Positions 9,913 through 19,345 of a stretch of DNA of 33,166 nt are shown piece by piece (positions within the stretch are counted from its first letter, which is position 1; every line of letters begins with the position of its first letter). A model generated the notes under the pieces. It had not been told where the DNA came from. It saw nothing but the letters and a program-made list of their open reading frames with translations, and did not search any database. The stretch lies in contig CATNTY010000040.1 in assembly GCA_950295325.1 (NCBI GenBank), positions 1 through 33,166 on the forward strand. The letters are read 5' to 3'. Source of the stretch: Polytrichum commune (taxonomy: Eukaryota; Streptophyta; Polytrichopsida; Polytrichales; Polytrichaceae). A program made the position numbers and the translations under genes.

Positions 9913-10402
9913 GGATAGTTTTTTTCCTTAGTTGCCACCCTTGTTGGAAGTTGTACCTTTGGCTTGTCTTTTGCGTTAGTATGATGGGCCAAACTACTTG
10001 CACTCATTTCCTTAAGACATATTTTAGCTCAAACCACTTTGTTATAAGGTAATGCCCGACTTACGGGCCATCGGCTTAAATGCTCTCGACATTTTTTATA
10101 ATTCCTTCATGTCCTCAAAAAACTCTAGGAATTTGAAAAAGTCATCCACCACCCATTTTTGCAACCAATTTTAGAAAATGTATTTCTTAGAAAACTTATC
10201 CATCTTAGATATAGCATTTATTTGGACATTCAAAACGCACATACATGACTAAAGAAACGTCGTGTGCCTCATTTGCCACAAATTCATTTTTTCACGCAAT
10301 TTTGGGTAATCCGGCGTGAACCTCATTAAAAACAATTCCATGAAGCCAACTCATGTCAAGTTACCTATCACCTTGCATTTTTTTGCTAGTCTATCACTAA
10401 AG
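9913..10402 (-). pseudogene. element 0 gag, C-terminal half
   Basis: The minus strand, read from 10402 down, matches the Retrotrans_gag-type region of element 1 (about 11350-11850) almost codon for codon. It has the F-M-E-L-F..R-F-T-P block, 'QMRHT', the 'KKYIF..LQKWVV' block and the downstream 'AKGTTSNKGGN' linker. About ten in-frame stops make it dead. It is separated from its N-terminal half (19764-20328) by element 1, and from its protease by the CACTA element. Gag would form the virus-like particle in the cytoplasm. Confidence 0.8.
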
Positions 10403-10407
10403 TGAAT

Positions 10408-10766
10408 TGTCGTGCACTTCTCTATGAGGAGTGCCCTCAACATCATGGGCACAAGGGGGACCCTGGAGTGACACCCGGGATTTGTGGCGCCATGGTAAGA
10501 AGGCCCAAGTGATCTTGGCATGGGTGAGGGCCCCGAGCGTTGGGATAGCCTCCCACACACACTGATTAAAAGTCATGAGGGTAAGACCATGAATTATAAA
10601 TAGTTTTTGGCGGCCAAAAATCTTAGAGGTTTTAATGGGTGAGGCGGCTTAGCCGACCAACCCCACTTGGAGCATACTTGGCAATTTGCTCCATGCAGTT
10701 TGTGGCACTTGCTATAGTTGGGCAGTGGTCAATCTAAGTTAAGGAAAACTAGGAAGGGGTACGACA
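10408..10766 (+). repeat. element 1 5' LTR, internally deleted
   Basis: TGTCGTGCAC...GTACGACA gives a short terminal inverted repeat. It is only 359 bases against about 911 for the 3' LTR (nested insert removed). It matches the LTR start as far as 'ggcggccaaaa', then jumps to the 'gcggcttagccgaccaac' block, then to the terminal 'gtggcacttgctatag' block. Two internal deletions account for this, and the promoter region around the TATA-like run is lost. Confidence 0.75.
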
Positions 10767-10768
10767 CG

Positions 10769-10780
10769 TGGTATCAAAGC
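10769..10780 (+). other. primer binding site, initiator-Met tRNA type
   Basis: TGGTATCAAAGC begins two bases after the LTR end (spacer CG). It differs by one base from TGGTATCAGAGC, the common plant PBS complementary to the 3' end of initiator-Met tRNA, which primes minus-strand DNA synthesis. Confidence 0.85.
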
Positions 10781-10817
10781 AGAGTTCTAGTTTTTGAACT
10801 AGCACTTTGAGATAGAC

Positions 10818-11985
10818 ATGCTTATGAAATTTGCGGATGACGATGGTGAGCCCGGGAATTCAAGAAAGTCGTGACGCTCAAAATGGAACAATGATCATGC
10901 CCAAGAGGATTTTGACCCCACCATTGATTCCAATGACAATGGTGGGGATGATGGTGTAAAAAGACAAGACGTGGAGGAATCTCATGATGGGGATTCCATA
11001 CACCTCAAAGAAAATTTAGAAGCTAGACTACCAAAACTTTGGAAAATGATGATGTTGAATTAAAATACCAACTCAAAATGCTCAAATTTATAGATTCTGT
11101 GAGTTAAAAACTATAGTGTGGTCATGACGAGAGGGCCCAACAAAATAAATTGATCGAGCTTCTAATGATGCAAGGTGCTAGGCCTTTTTCTTCGACAAAG
11201 AAGTTGGGCAAAGTAAATATGCCAAATGCGTTATTGGAGCTTGGTAAGGCAAGGAAGGTCAAAGAATTTTTGTTGGAAATAGATAAGTATTTCAAAGGTC
11301 CAAAGGCTCAAAGAGGACCATAGGTCTTCATAGTGGTGACATTTTTAAAAGACTATGCGCTTCAATTGTGGATGAGCAAGAAATAGCAGAAGCCTGAGAT
11401 GATGGCAAACTTGATTTGGATTGGCTTCAAGGAATTGCTCGTTGATAGATTCACGCCGGAGTATCAAGAGTTGCAAAAGGGAATGAACTTCATGCAAATG
11501 AGGCATACGGGCTTCTTTAAGGCCTACGTGCACGATTTGAACACCCAAATGAATGCTACACCTATGATAGACGAGTTTGCTAAAAAATACATTTTCTTAG
11601 GTGGCTTACAAAAATGGGTAGTAAACGCTATGTTTAAGTTTCCAAAGTTTCCCAAGGACATGGCAAGGATCATTAAGGTTGCACAGAGAATTGAAGCGGA
11701 TAGCCCTGAAAGAAAATCAAGCGGCCCCGCACAACAAACTGGCTTGAGCCGAATTATGTCCCGAGGCAAGGAGCGCAAGAAGTTTGGGCCATTCAATCAA
11801 TTCAAAGGATAAGCAAAAGGGACAAATGCCAACAAAGGAGGCTATCAAAGAGGAAATCCATCCAATGTCAAAATTTAAGGCGGCGATATAAAAGACAATC
11901 AATGCTACAAATATGGCAAATTTTGTCATTTTCAAGCGGCGTGCCTTAATAACAAGGTAAGTCTCAAGGCAAATCGTGGTTATGT
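10818..11985 (+). pseudogene. element 1 gag
   Basis: The first ATG after the PBS is at 10818. An acidic N-terminal region (about 10818-11035) reads in one frame. A frameshift near 11040 moves to the frame that continues to the end. The Retrotrans_gag-like domain lies at about 11345-11660 (Leu-Trp..., 'IWIGFKELLVDRFTP', 'FLGGLQKWV'). A CCHC knuckle at 11903-11944 has its second Cys replaced by Tyr (C-Y-K-Y-G-K-F-C-H...C), so zinc binding is compromised. In-frame stops include TAG 11384-11386, TAA 11810-11812 and TAA 11876-11878. Gag and protease share one frame, as in many chromoviruses with a single Gag-Pol frame. Confidence 0.85.
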
Positions 11986-11995
11986 TGCCAACCAA

Positions 11996-12461
11996 ATGCT
12001 AGAAAATGGCTTTGTGGCCAAGCCTAGTAGCCTTAAGCCAAGGTCAAATCTTCTGTACCTTGAGGCCAAAATCAATGGTTGGAATGTTTCCTATTTGGTT
12101 GATACAGGGCCAACGCATTCTTTTATAAATTTGATTCTCGTCAAGGAGTTGGGCTTGCCAATGAATAGAGTGGGAAAACCTATTAAAGTGCAGTTTGTAA
12201 AGGATGAACCGCATGAGACAAATGAGGTGGCATTGAATGTGAACTTAAAGTGTGGAACGTTGGAATTTAAGGAGAATTTCACACTCTGTGATATGGATGA
12301 GGTGGACCTTATTTTGGGGGATACCTTCTTTGAGATTCACAAGGTGAATGTGAGGCATAAGCCGGTGCAACTTACAGTTCGCCGTAATAACAAAGATGTG
12401 ACTTTGAAGTTGATGAGGATTCCTATGGCGGAAGGAGGCAAGTTGAATTTGGTCTGGATGG
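11996..12461 (+). pseudogene. element 1 protease and linker, cut by insertion
   Basis: In the same frame as gag, an open stretch encodes a retropepsin-like aspartic protease region with an intact D-T-G active-site triad (V-D-T-G-P-T-H-S-F, about 12100-12126). 'FVKDEPHET' and a flap/hydrophobic 'VDLILGD' block (about 12301-12321) follow. The apparent stop at 12494-12496 lies inside the 2,255-bp insert. The true protein continued into 'DQM.NEQ', now found at 14722. Of the three copies in the window this is the only one with the catalytic triad intact. Confidence 0.85.
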
Positions 12462-13040
12462 TGATGCACCCCGTGGGTCGTTCCCTTGCAATTTAGCTCA
12501 AGAAGACTCACGATGAGACATCACGTAAATTTATATTCACTTGAGAACTACCGTGTCTCATTAATATGTTCGGTCTCGAATTAATAATCCCTCTCTTCTC
12601 CTTATGATATGAATATATTTATTGGAGTGAACACAATCTCATTATCTTAATTCTTATTCTCAATGTAAGGCATCATTGATAATAAAAACCGTTAGATGTA
12701 AAGAAAGCTTCAAGAGGTGTAACAATATCCTTAATGATAATATAGTTTCAATAAGTTATATGAATCCTTAATGTTAGTAGTTCATAAACATCAATCACAC
12801 AAATGATAGTAATCTTATAATGATGAAGAAGATCTAATATTCTTGAGTCTTCCTTTTTAAGCTCAAGTGTTACTACTTATAATATTGTAACTTGACATAT
12901 ATGCATATAGTAGTTATAATTTCATGAACACATCATTGATTATTTTGCAATGTCACGTTTAACTTCAAAGTGTTTTAATAACAAGAATAATTATAACTCT
13001 CTTGAGGTTTATTAAAGAGAAAGAACTCCTCTTTGATTGT

Positions 13041-13208
13041 TAATGACATCCAACAACTCACAAAATATCTTAAGAGAAGAAACACTTTTACTACAAAGTA
13101 TTTCTTGATGACGAGAAGTTTAGAACATCATTCTTACATTACTCTCTTGAATGTTTGTTCAAGAGAGACAACTCTTTCAACTTATAATGACATCCAACAA
13201 CTCACAAA
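13041..13208 (+). repeat. 144-bp-spaced direct repeat with hairpin, inside the long LTR
   Basis: A 24-base block starting 'taatgacatccaacaactca' occurs at 13041-13064 and again, identical, at 13185-13208. Between them, 13142-13167 forms a hairpin with perfect 10-bp arms (CTCTCTTGAA / TTCAAGAGAG). This suggests an internal tandem duplication in the LTR. Confidence 0.7.
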
Positions 13209-13980
13209 TAATCTCGAAAGAGAAAGAAGTTCCAATTTATGTCTTCATCGTTCTTGTTAATCATAAATTAAGTTCGATACTCAAACATATGTTATATAAT
13301 ATGGATAATACTTGTAAGTCAATTATGTAGTTTATGATAATAAGTTCCTCCTCTTTTGAAGGAGTTTGTAATCGTTAAGAAGTTTCACTTTAATCATTCA
13401 TGCAATATAATTCTTCAAGCATTCAATCACATTTATATTTATAATTCTCTTTTGAGGAGATCAATGATAAGTTCCGCTTTGAGAGATAATCGTGCTTCCT
13501 TCACTCAAGTTGTATAAATTGACAATTGCTTTCTCATATCAATCTCTCTCAAAGTTCCATTGATTCTCCAAATTGTCTTGAGCGCTTTGTTCTCACCCTC
13601 ACACTATCTTTTGAGTTCTTTCTCAAAAGAGTCTACTAAATCTACTGTACTCTCGGTTGCTCAATCACTTAAGCTACAAAGTATCATTGACGACTCGTAG
13701 TTCAAATTGAGAGGGAGAGGTAAGAAAGATCACTCATATTGTAGAAAAGATAAGTGTATTGCAAAAGTTCCTCGAGAGGAGAGTTACAAAAGCTTCAAGT
13801 GATTCTTGACACTCAAATTTAAGATAACTTCGTTGTGTAGAAAATGAGGTGATAGTCTCTTAATTTGCTTCCTTTAAATAGTCTTCTCTTCCTAATCCAA
13901 AATCTACATTAAGAGTGGTTGTGATCTCCACTTTTCTAAATAACTATCTATCTTCATAATATGTAGATGTTAACTATCTT

Positions 13981-13998
13981 AAACGGTTATAACCGTTT
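13981..13998. promoter_or_regulatory. 18-bp perfect palindrome with two MYB/MSA cores
   Basis: AAACGGTTATAACCGTTT equals its own reverse complement. Each half contains AACGG, the core recognised by plant R1R2R3-MYB factors (the MSA element of G2/M genes). It lies about 280 bases before the TATA-like run at 14269, so it could be an LTR enhancer. The sequence is certain; the function is inference. Confidence 0.4.
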
Positions 13999-14721
13999 TA
14001 CTACTATAATGGTCTTATCTTCAAGATTCCGCTAAATCTTTGCCGTGTCTACATCGTATGGCATTTGTGAGAATGTAATCAATGCAATTATACTTGATTG
14101 ATAGAATCCTTTAATGCTCGATTTTTTGTATATCCTCCTAACGGAATATGAAATGCATGTGAAATTCTAATTCCTCATAATTGCAAAATCCTCTTTGATA
14201 AAATCCTATATGCTTATACTAATAAGTATACTTGCTAATAATATAGTTTTAAATGCTTGCTACTATCCCTATATACTCCTCTTATAGGTCTAAACATACT
14301 TATGTAATGCTCCTCTATTACTAAGTCCTTAAACCCCTCTGTTAACTTGCTGGGATCCCATTCCCGTGGGTAATGGGTCCTATCACCGCGCGTAATGTCT
14401 TGTAAAGCCGTGGCTGGAACCTAATCCCGTGGCCGAGGTCGGTTGAAGGCTCCGCTCCAGCTGCATACTCTGTAGTTTTCCCCGAACCCTCTTGGCTGCT
14501 TAACTTGCTTGCTGCTTCAATTTTCACCCTGCCTGCTTAGTCTCCTTGTGCTTGCTTACCCGCTAACCTGCTTGCTTAGTTCCTCTGCATAGTTCCCTTA
14601 ATCTGCTTTTAGCCGCTAATTAACCTGTTTGCTTCAATTCTTCTTTGCACAGTTCCCTTGTTCTTGTTTCATTACCTTAATGCTCTCTGAATTGGTCTTA
14701 TACTGTGCACTTAACAGATGG

Positions 14722-15690
14722 ATCAAATGACCAATGAACAAATGGTGGTGGTGATTCAAATGGAACAACTCCAAAGAACTCATGGGGAAGCTATAAACAA
14801 TGGCCCTCCCCCGAACACATTTGCAAGGTGTTAGGGAGGCACAAGGATATACTCACCAACGAGTTGTTCCAAAATTTACCGCCAAGGGGAGAAGTTGATT
14901 ACAAAATCAAACTGATCTCGGGGTCTGAGCCACCATCCAATGCACCTTATCGATTGAATCAAAAGGAGTTGCTAGAATTGAAAGAACAACATAATAATTT
15001 GCTATTGAGATGTTATATTAGGCCAAAAAAATCACCATATGAAGCCCCGGTGTTCTTTGTAAATAAAAAAGATGGCAAGCTATGCATGTGTATCGATTAT
15101 AGGGCCTTGAATAATGTGATTATAAAAACAACTATCTATTACCTCGGATTGATGATCTTTTCGACCGGTTGGCGGGGGCTAAGTATTTTAGTCGTACAGA
15201 CTTAAATTCAGGATATTACAAATTTGAATCGCAAATGAAGATGTGGCAAAGACGGCGTGCCTCACAAGATATGGTTCTTATGATTTTTGGTGATGTTTTT
15301 CGGATTGTGTAATACGCCCTCGACATTCACACCCCTTTATAAACACCATTTTTTAAGAGGAGATGAACAACTTCGTGATGGTCTACATTGACGACATCTT
15401 GGTGTATTCCAAGACAACGAAGGAGCACGCACGATACCTTCATGTGGTGCTTCAAAAGCTAAGGAACAACAAAGAAAATAGTGACTTTGTTCTCCAAGAA
15501 ATTGAGTTTTTTGGGCCATGTGGTGACGAGAGATGGAATTAAGCTGGACATAAAAAGGTAAAGGAAATCCAAAAGTGAAAGTGGTCGTCCATTCAAAAAA
15601 AACTTAGGTCATTCCTTGGCCTAGCCAATTACTACCGCTACTTCATTCGATATTTTTCTAAGGTTGTTGGGTCTTTGTGGGACTTGTTAA
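14722..15690 (+). pseudogene. element 1 reverse transcriptase
   Basis: RT motifs appear in order across several frames. 'APYRLNQKELLELKEQ' lies at about 14940-14985, the 'SPYEAP.FFV.KKDGK...CIDYRALN' fingers block at about 15030-15115, and '[22 protein letters not shown]' at about 15147-15215. The catalytic Y-I-D-D loop is at 15384-15395, in the context VYIDDILVYSK. The connection block 'FLGLANYYRYF' is at about 15612-15645. Frameshifts fall near 14825, 15140, 15215-15350 and after 15500, with several stops. The catalytic Asp pair is unchanged but the frame is not open. The enzyme copies element RNA into cDNA in particles. Confidence 0.85.
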
Positions 15691-15696
15691 ACTGGG

Positions 15697-15985
15697 ATGA
15701 ACTGTGTCACCAAGCCTTTCGGGAGCTCAAAAACAAGTTGTCCGCTTGTGCTCAGATTCCCAAAGTTTGATCAACCTCTTGAGGTACATACGGATGCAAA
15801 TGATTTTGCCATTGGTAAAGTGTTGATACAAGATGGATGGCCCATTTCTTATAAAAGCAAAGAACTTGACGATTGTCGAAGGAGATGGCCAATTCATGAG
15901 ATTAAACTCTATGTCGTAGTGCATTGCTTGAAGATGTGACAACATTATCTGGGGTTGCACAAGACCAAGGTGTACACGGACGGAT
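15697..15985 (+). pseudogene. element 1 RNase H domain, truncated
   Basis: Contains 'PLEVHTDANDFAIG' (first RNase H Asp present in T-D-A), 'LIQDGWPISYKSKEL', and the 'HEIKL..VVHCL' block with the conserved Glu. Then comes a stop at 15937-15939 and a short continuation, 'TKVYTDG'. Compared with element 2 (about 28000-28390), about 100 bases of the C-terminal part ('ALSRQ' block) are deleted, and the sequence jumps to the integrase N-terminus. Confidence 0.8.
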
Positions 15986-16002
15986 TGCTCAAATATAAGC
16001 AA

Positions 16003-16760
16003 AGTCGGGTGTATGTGCCACAATGCAAGTTAAGGCTATTGGTATTGAAAGAAAAACATGATAGTCCCATTGCCGGTAATAGAGGAGAAAAAACCACTAT
16101 AACAACCGTGTCAAAAAGGTACTTCTAGCCATCCAGGAAATAACAGAATCACCCACATTGTGAAGACTTGTGTCAAATGCCAAGTGAACCGAGCCTCTTA
16201 CCAAAAGCAAGTCGGCTTATTGTAACCGTTGCTTATCCCGCTGGGGCCATAGCATAGTGTCTCTGTGGACTTCATCACGAGTTTGCCGGACTCACAAATC
16301 TACGATGCCATCTTGGTGATGGTGGATCGGTTTAATAAGTTGGTGCATATGGTGCCGACCGTGGGAACGACAAACGTTTTGCAGACCGCAAAGCTCGATC
16401 TCAATGCATGGTTGAGGCATCATGGGTTGCCGAGAATGATTGTGTCACTTCGAGATTTGAAGTTGACAAACACATTTTGGAGGCATTTCTTTAGGGAGGT
16501 TGGAACAAAACAAACCTTTAGCACCGCCTTTCATCCCCAAACGATTGGCCAAAGGGAGCCCATGATTAGAAATCTTGAACCAATACTTGAGGAACTTCGT
16601 GAGTGCGGACCAACAAACTTGGGCGGACTATGTGGGTTTAGCAAAGTTTAATTACAATGCGGCCACGCACTCGGCGACCAAGCAATTGCTTTTCAATGTG
16701 GCTTATGAAGTGGATCCGCTCCAACATGCTGACCTAGCTCTCGAGGGGGCACATTAAATA
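16003..16760 (+). pseudogene. element 1 integrase (HHCC and catalytic core)
   Basis: The N-terminal zinc module is partly eroded: 'KEKHDSPIAGNRG' has the second His position as Asn, while the Cys pair 'CVKCQ' (about 16165-16185) is kept. The rve core spans about 16260-16650, with the first Asp in 'VDFITSLPD'. The position of the second catalytic Asp ('VSDRD' in relatives) reads V-S-L-R-D. The third region, 'HPQT.GQ.E', keeps the Glu but lacks one residue before it. A frameshift near 16600 leads into 'WADYVGLAKFNYNAATHSA' (about 16630-16690). Integration activity would be lost from the Asp change alone. Confidence 0.85.
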
Positions 16761-17356
16761 CTAGAATTTAACCAAGAGGGTGAGGATTTGGCCAAGAAGC
16801 GTGAACAAGTTCTAATGAAGACCAAATTGTTGTTAAAAAAAACCTAAAAGTGCTACAAAAAACAAGTCCATGCCAAAAGATGCGATGTGGAATATGAGGT
16901 GGGCCAAAAGGTGTTGTTGAATGTGAAAAACTTCACATTGCCTGAAGGCCTTATTCCAAAGTTCATGTCCAAATTTACGGGTTCATTTTTTATTGTGGAA
17001 CGAGTGTTTAAGGACGTATATAAGTTGGAGTTACCACCCGAGATCAAAGTGCATCCAACATTCCATGTCTCACTACTAAAGCCATTAGAGGAAGACACCT
17101 TATAGCCCAATCGCAAACAAATGATTAAGCCACCTCCGACCTTGTAGGAGATCATTTGGAATATGTGGTTGAAGGCATTTTCAAATGTAGGAACCACAAG
17201 CAAAGAGGAGAGGAGTATTTGGTGAAGTGACAATGATTCCATGAGAAAGAAGTCACTTGGGTAGTGGCAAAAGACATGGTGAACTCGAAAAAGGTAGTGA
17301 AGCGTTTTAGAGAAACTAAGGCTAAAGCTTCCAATAAAAAGAAATGTGTGCATTGA
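16760..17356 (+). pseudogene. element 1 integrase C-terminus (GPF-like) and chromodomain
   Basis: After a stop at 16754-16756, 'EYEVGQKVLLN' (about 16890-16925) and 'SKFTGSFFIVERV' (about 16966-17005) give the GPF/Y module with the Pro changed to Ser. 'LPPEIKVHPTFHVSLLKPL' follows (about 17030-17090). At about 17160-17310 lies a chromodomain: 'EYVVEGIF..R' strand, 'EYLVK', a conserved Trp position now TGA (17227-17229), 'FHEKEVTWV' and 'KKVVKRF'. Chromodomains bring chromovirus integration complexes to methylated-histone chromatin. A Lys-rich tail ends at the stop 17354-17356. Element 2 retains the Trp lost here. Confidence 0.85.
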
Positions 17357-17914
17357 TGAGGACATCAACCTCTTTCAATCCGGGAGAGATGCTAGTAGCA
17401 CACTTAGTTTGGAGGCAATGCCCTCCACAACATGTATTTTTCCTTTAGCTTGAGGCAATAAAGTTCAACTTTATTGGTGCAGAGAGAAAATATGAAAAAA
17501 AAACAAAGTGGAAACCGAATCGGCGGGACTTGGCATCAATCCCCGTGCGATCAAGGCGTGGCAATGGAAAACCATCTCAAAGTTGTAACCAAGACAACTT
17601 AGTGGAAACCAAAAAGGTAGAGTTAGGCTAGTAGAGCCTAACTTGGGAGGCCTAAAAGGAGGGGCAACCCAATTGAGTCTCAAAGCAGGTGGGTCTAGTG
17701 TAGCTTAGGTTTTTCAACAAGATTTCCGAGGTCTTCTAAACGGAGCATTTAGGAACGACACCTTTGAGACTTTGCCAAATTTGAAGATGCATTGTGGGGG
17801 TAGCGGCCCAAAGGAAACACAATGCCACACCAAGAGAAGATGGCAACTTGAAAATTGGTGTGCTAATTAGAGGTATAGTCGATGAAGGCATCGATTCAAA
17901 TTGGTGGGAATGAG
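17357..17914 (+). other. element 1 3' non-coding region and purine-rich tract
   Basis: About 560 bases lie between the chromodomain stop and the 3' LTR. The opening block ('gatgctagtagcac', then 'tttggaggcaa.gccctccac', a short hairpin with TGGAGG/CCTCCA arms) and 'caataaagttcaac' recur in element 2 at 28629-28700, so the region is a conserved part of the family. It ends in GGTGGGAATGAG (17903-17914), the probable polypurine tract for plus-strand priming, directly before the LTR start TGTTGCGCACC. Confidence 0.65.
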
Positions 17915-18417
17915 TGTTGCGCACCTCTCTATGAGGAGTGCCTGCAACATCATGGGCCCAAGGAGGATCCCGGAGTGACACCCTAAACTTGTGGCGCCAT
18001 TGGTGAAAGGGCCTGAATGATCCTAGTGTGGGTGAAGGGTTTGTGCCTTGAAAACACCTCCCACCCACAGAGACTAGAAGTCATGAGGATAACGCCATAA
18101 ATTATAAGAAGCTAATGGCGGCCAAATCTTAGAATGCTATGGAACACCTCACATGGAGGTTTGAGCTAGAAGATAAGGCAATTTGAGTGGGGCGTTATCT
18201 AGGGACAACACCCTGGGACAACAATGACTTGGGAGCGGCGCCCGAGTCTGCCATGGTTTGAACATGCATAACTTCCTCAGTGTTTGCCTAAATGGGGCAA
18301 ATGAAATGTTCATCGGCATCTATGCAAAGAATGCATGGCGATAAAGTGGTTGCTTGATAGCATCAAACATCACATAAGGACGTGATGGTATTTTGAAGTT
18401 GTTGGGGGGTTCTAGCC

Positions 18418-19345
18418 TGTCGCAACCCTTGCTAGCTCCCTTTAACTATATTGACCATTTTCATTTTAAGCAAAGGTCATGAGCGCTAACCCTTGCATTT
18501 CGCCATGCTAATGGTTAGCTCCTCCTATCCCGAACCTTATAGTTCATAGGAGGGGAACCAACCCTCCTACTTTGCTTTCAGGACTCACCCCTTAATCGGT
18601 GACCAATTCTTAGATGTCGACTTCCATCCATGGAAGTGCAATCTTATGTTTATCATTGCGTTGCCAAACAACACTAAAACAATCCGAACCATACTAGGCA
18701 ACTATGGCCTCAGTTTGGACCAATGCCCATGGAGGTCGTGTCATTCGACCACGGGTGGGTGAGGCCACACCACGTCACCCATATATAAGTCCCTACGCCA
18801 CTGTCAAGAAAACTTTTGTCTCTTTTCCAAGAGTTGGGCCAAGTAGACATTTTCCTTTAGCCGCTGGACTTAGAAGCCCCTAGCATCTTCATACCAGCAT
18901 AACTTCCTTATGTAATTTCTGATGCTAACAAATGACCCTTCCATCTTCACTTACGTTTCACGTAAATACCGCTGGACTACTCACCGATGGAAGTTATGCT
19001 TGTTCAAACCTTGGCAGTATCGGGAGCCACTCCCAGGCCACTATTGTACCATGGCACTGTTATGGGACAATGCCCCATTCAGATTGCCATATATCCTAGC
19101 TCACACCTTCGATTGAGATGTTTTTCAGCATTTTAGAATGTACATGCCAAAAGCTACTTATAAATCATGGCCATACCCTCATTCCTCCTAGTCTTCATGG
19201 GTGGGAGGCGTCCCCAACACCCAGAGCCCTGACATATATTAGGATCACTTGGGCCCTCTCATCAACGGCACTACAAGTCCCGGGTGTCACTTCGGGGTCC
19301 CCCTTGTGCACTCCTCAGACACTCCTCATGGAGAGGTGCGCGTCA
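18418..19345 (-). mobile_element. 928-bp solo LTR of the same chromovirus family, inverted, TSD TAGCC
   Basis: The insert reads TGTCGCAACC...GTGCGCGTCA and is flanked by TAGCC at 18413-18417 and 19346-19350. Deleting it and one TAGCC rejoins 'ggttctagcc' with 'cctgcggctaagagg', which is the continuous sequence seen (inverted) in copies 2 and 3 near 3980 and 4770. It therefore defines the complete LTR of the family. On its own sense (minus) strand a TATA run CTTATATAT lies at 18781-18789 and is conserved in copies 2 and 3. It arose by insertion followed by LTR-LTR recombination. Confidence 0.85.
18781..18789 (-). promoter_or_regulatory. putative LTR TATA box
   Basis: CTTATATAT on the LTR sense strand, about 555 bases from the LTR 5' end. 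Equivalent runs occur in copy 2 (3881-3887) and, weakened, copy 3 (about 4608-4614). Position and conservation suit a U3 promoter; no transcript data are available. Confidence 0.45.

Larger units (their letters stand above)
12462..14716. mobile_element. 2,255-bp TG..CA insert (solo LTR or LTR-type non-autonomous element), TSD GATGG
   Basis: The insert begins TGATGCACCCCGTGGG, ends CTGTGCACTTAACA and is flanked by GATGG on both sides (57-61 of the 12400 block, i.e. 12457-12461, and 14717-14721). TG...CA ends with a 5-bp duplication are the hallmark of integrase-mediated LTR insertion. Removing it restores the protease-RT linker, which then aligns with the continuous element 2 at about 27530-27570. 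No coding capacity and no second terminal copy are seen, so a solo LTR with an unusually long LTR is the simplest reading. The family is unrelated to the chromoviruses here. TATA-like runs occur at 13872-13880 and 14269-14277. The last 380 bases are richer in GC and in 'gcttgctt' repeats. Confidence 0.8.

Noticed and set aside
12462-12496. C-terminal extension of the protease frame to the stop at 12494
   Set aside because: These codons lie beyond the GATGG/TG junction, inside the 2,255-bp insert, and are not part of the original protein.
16853-17368. 171-residue minus-strand frame
   Set aside because: Antisense shadow of the GPF/chromodomain region, whose plus-strand reading has clear family motifs.
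17390-17460. 3' LTR start at TGCTAGTAGCAC after a purine-rich stretch
   Set aside because: First taken as the LTR start because it recurs in element 2. The solo LTR at 18418-19345 with its TSD shows that the real start is the TGTTGCGCACC at 17915.
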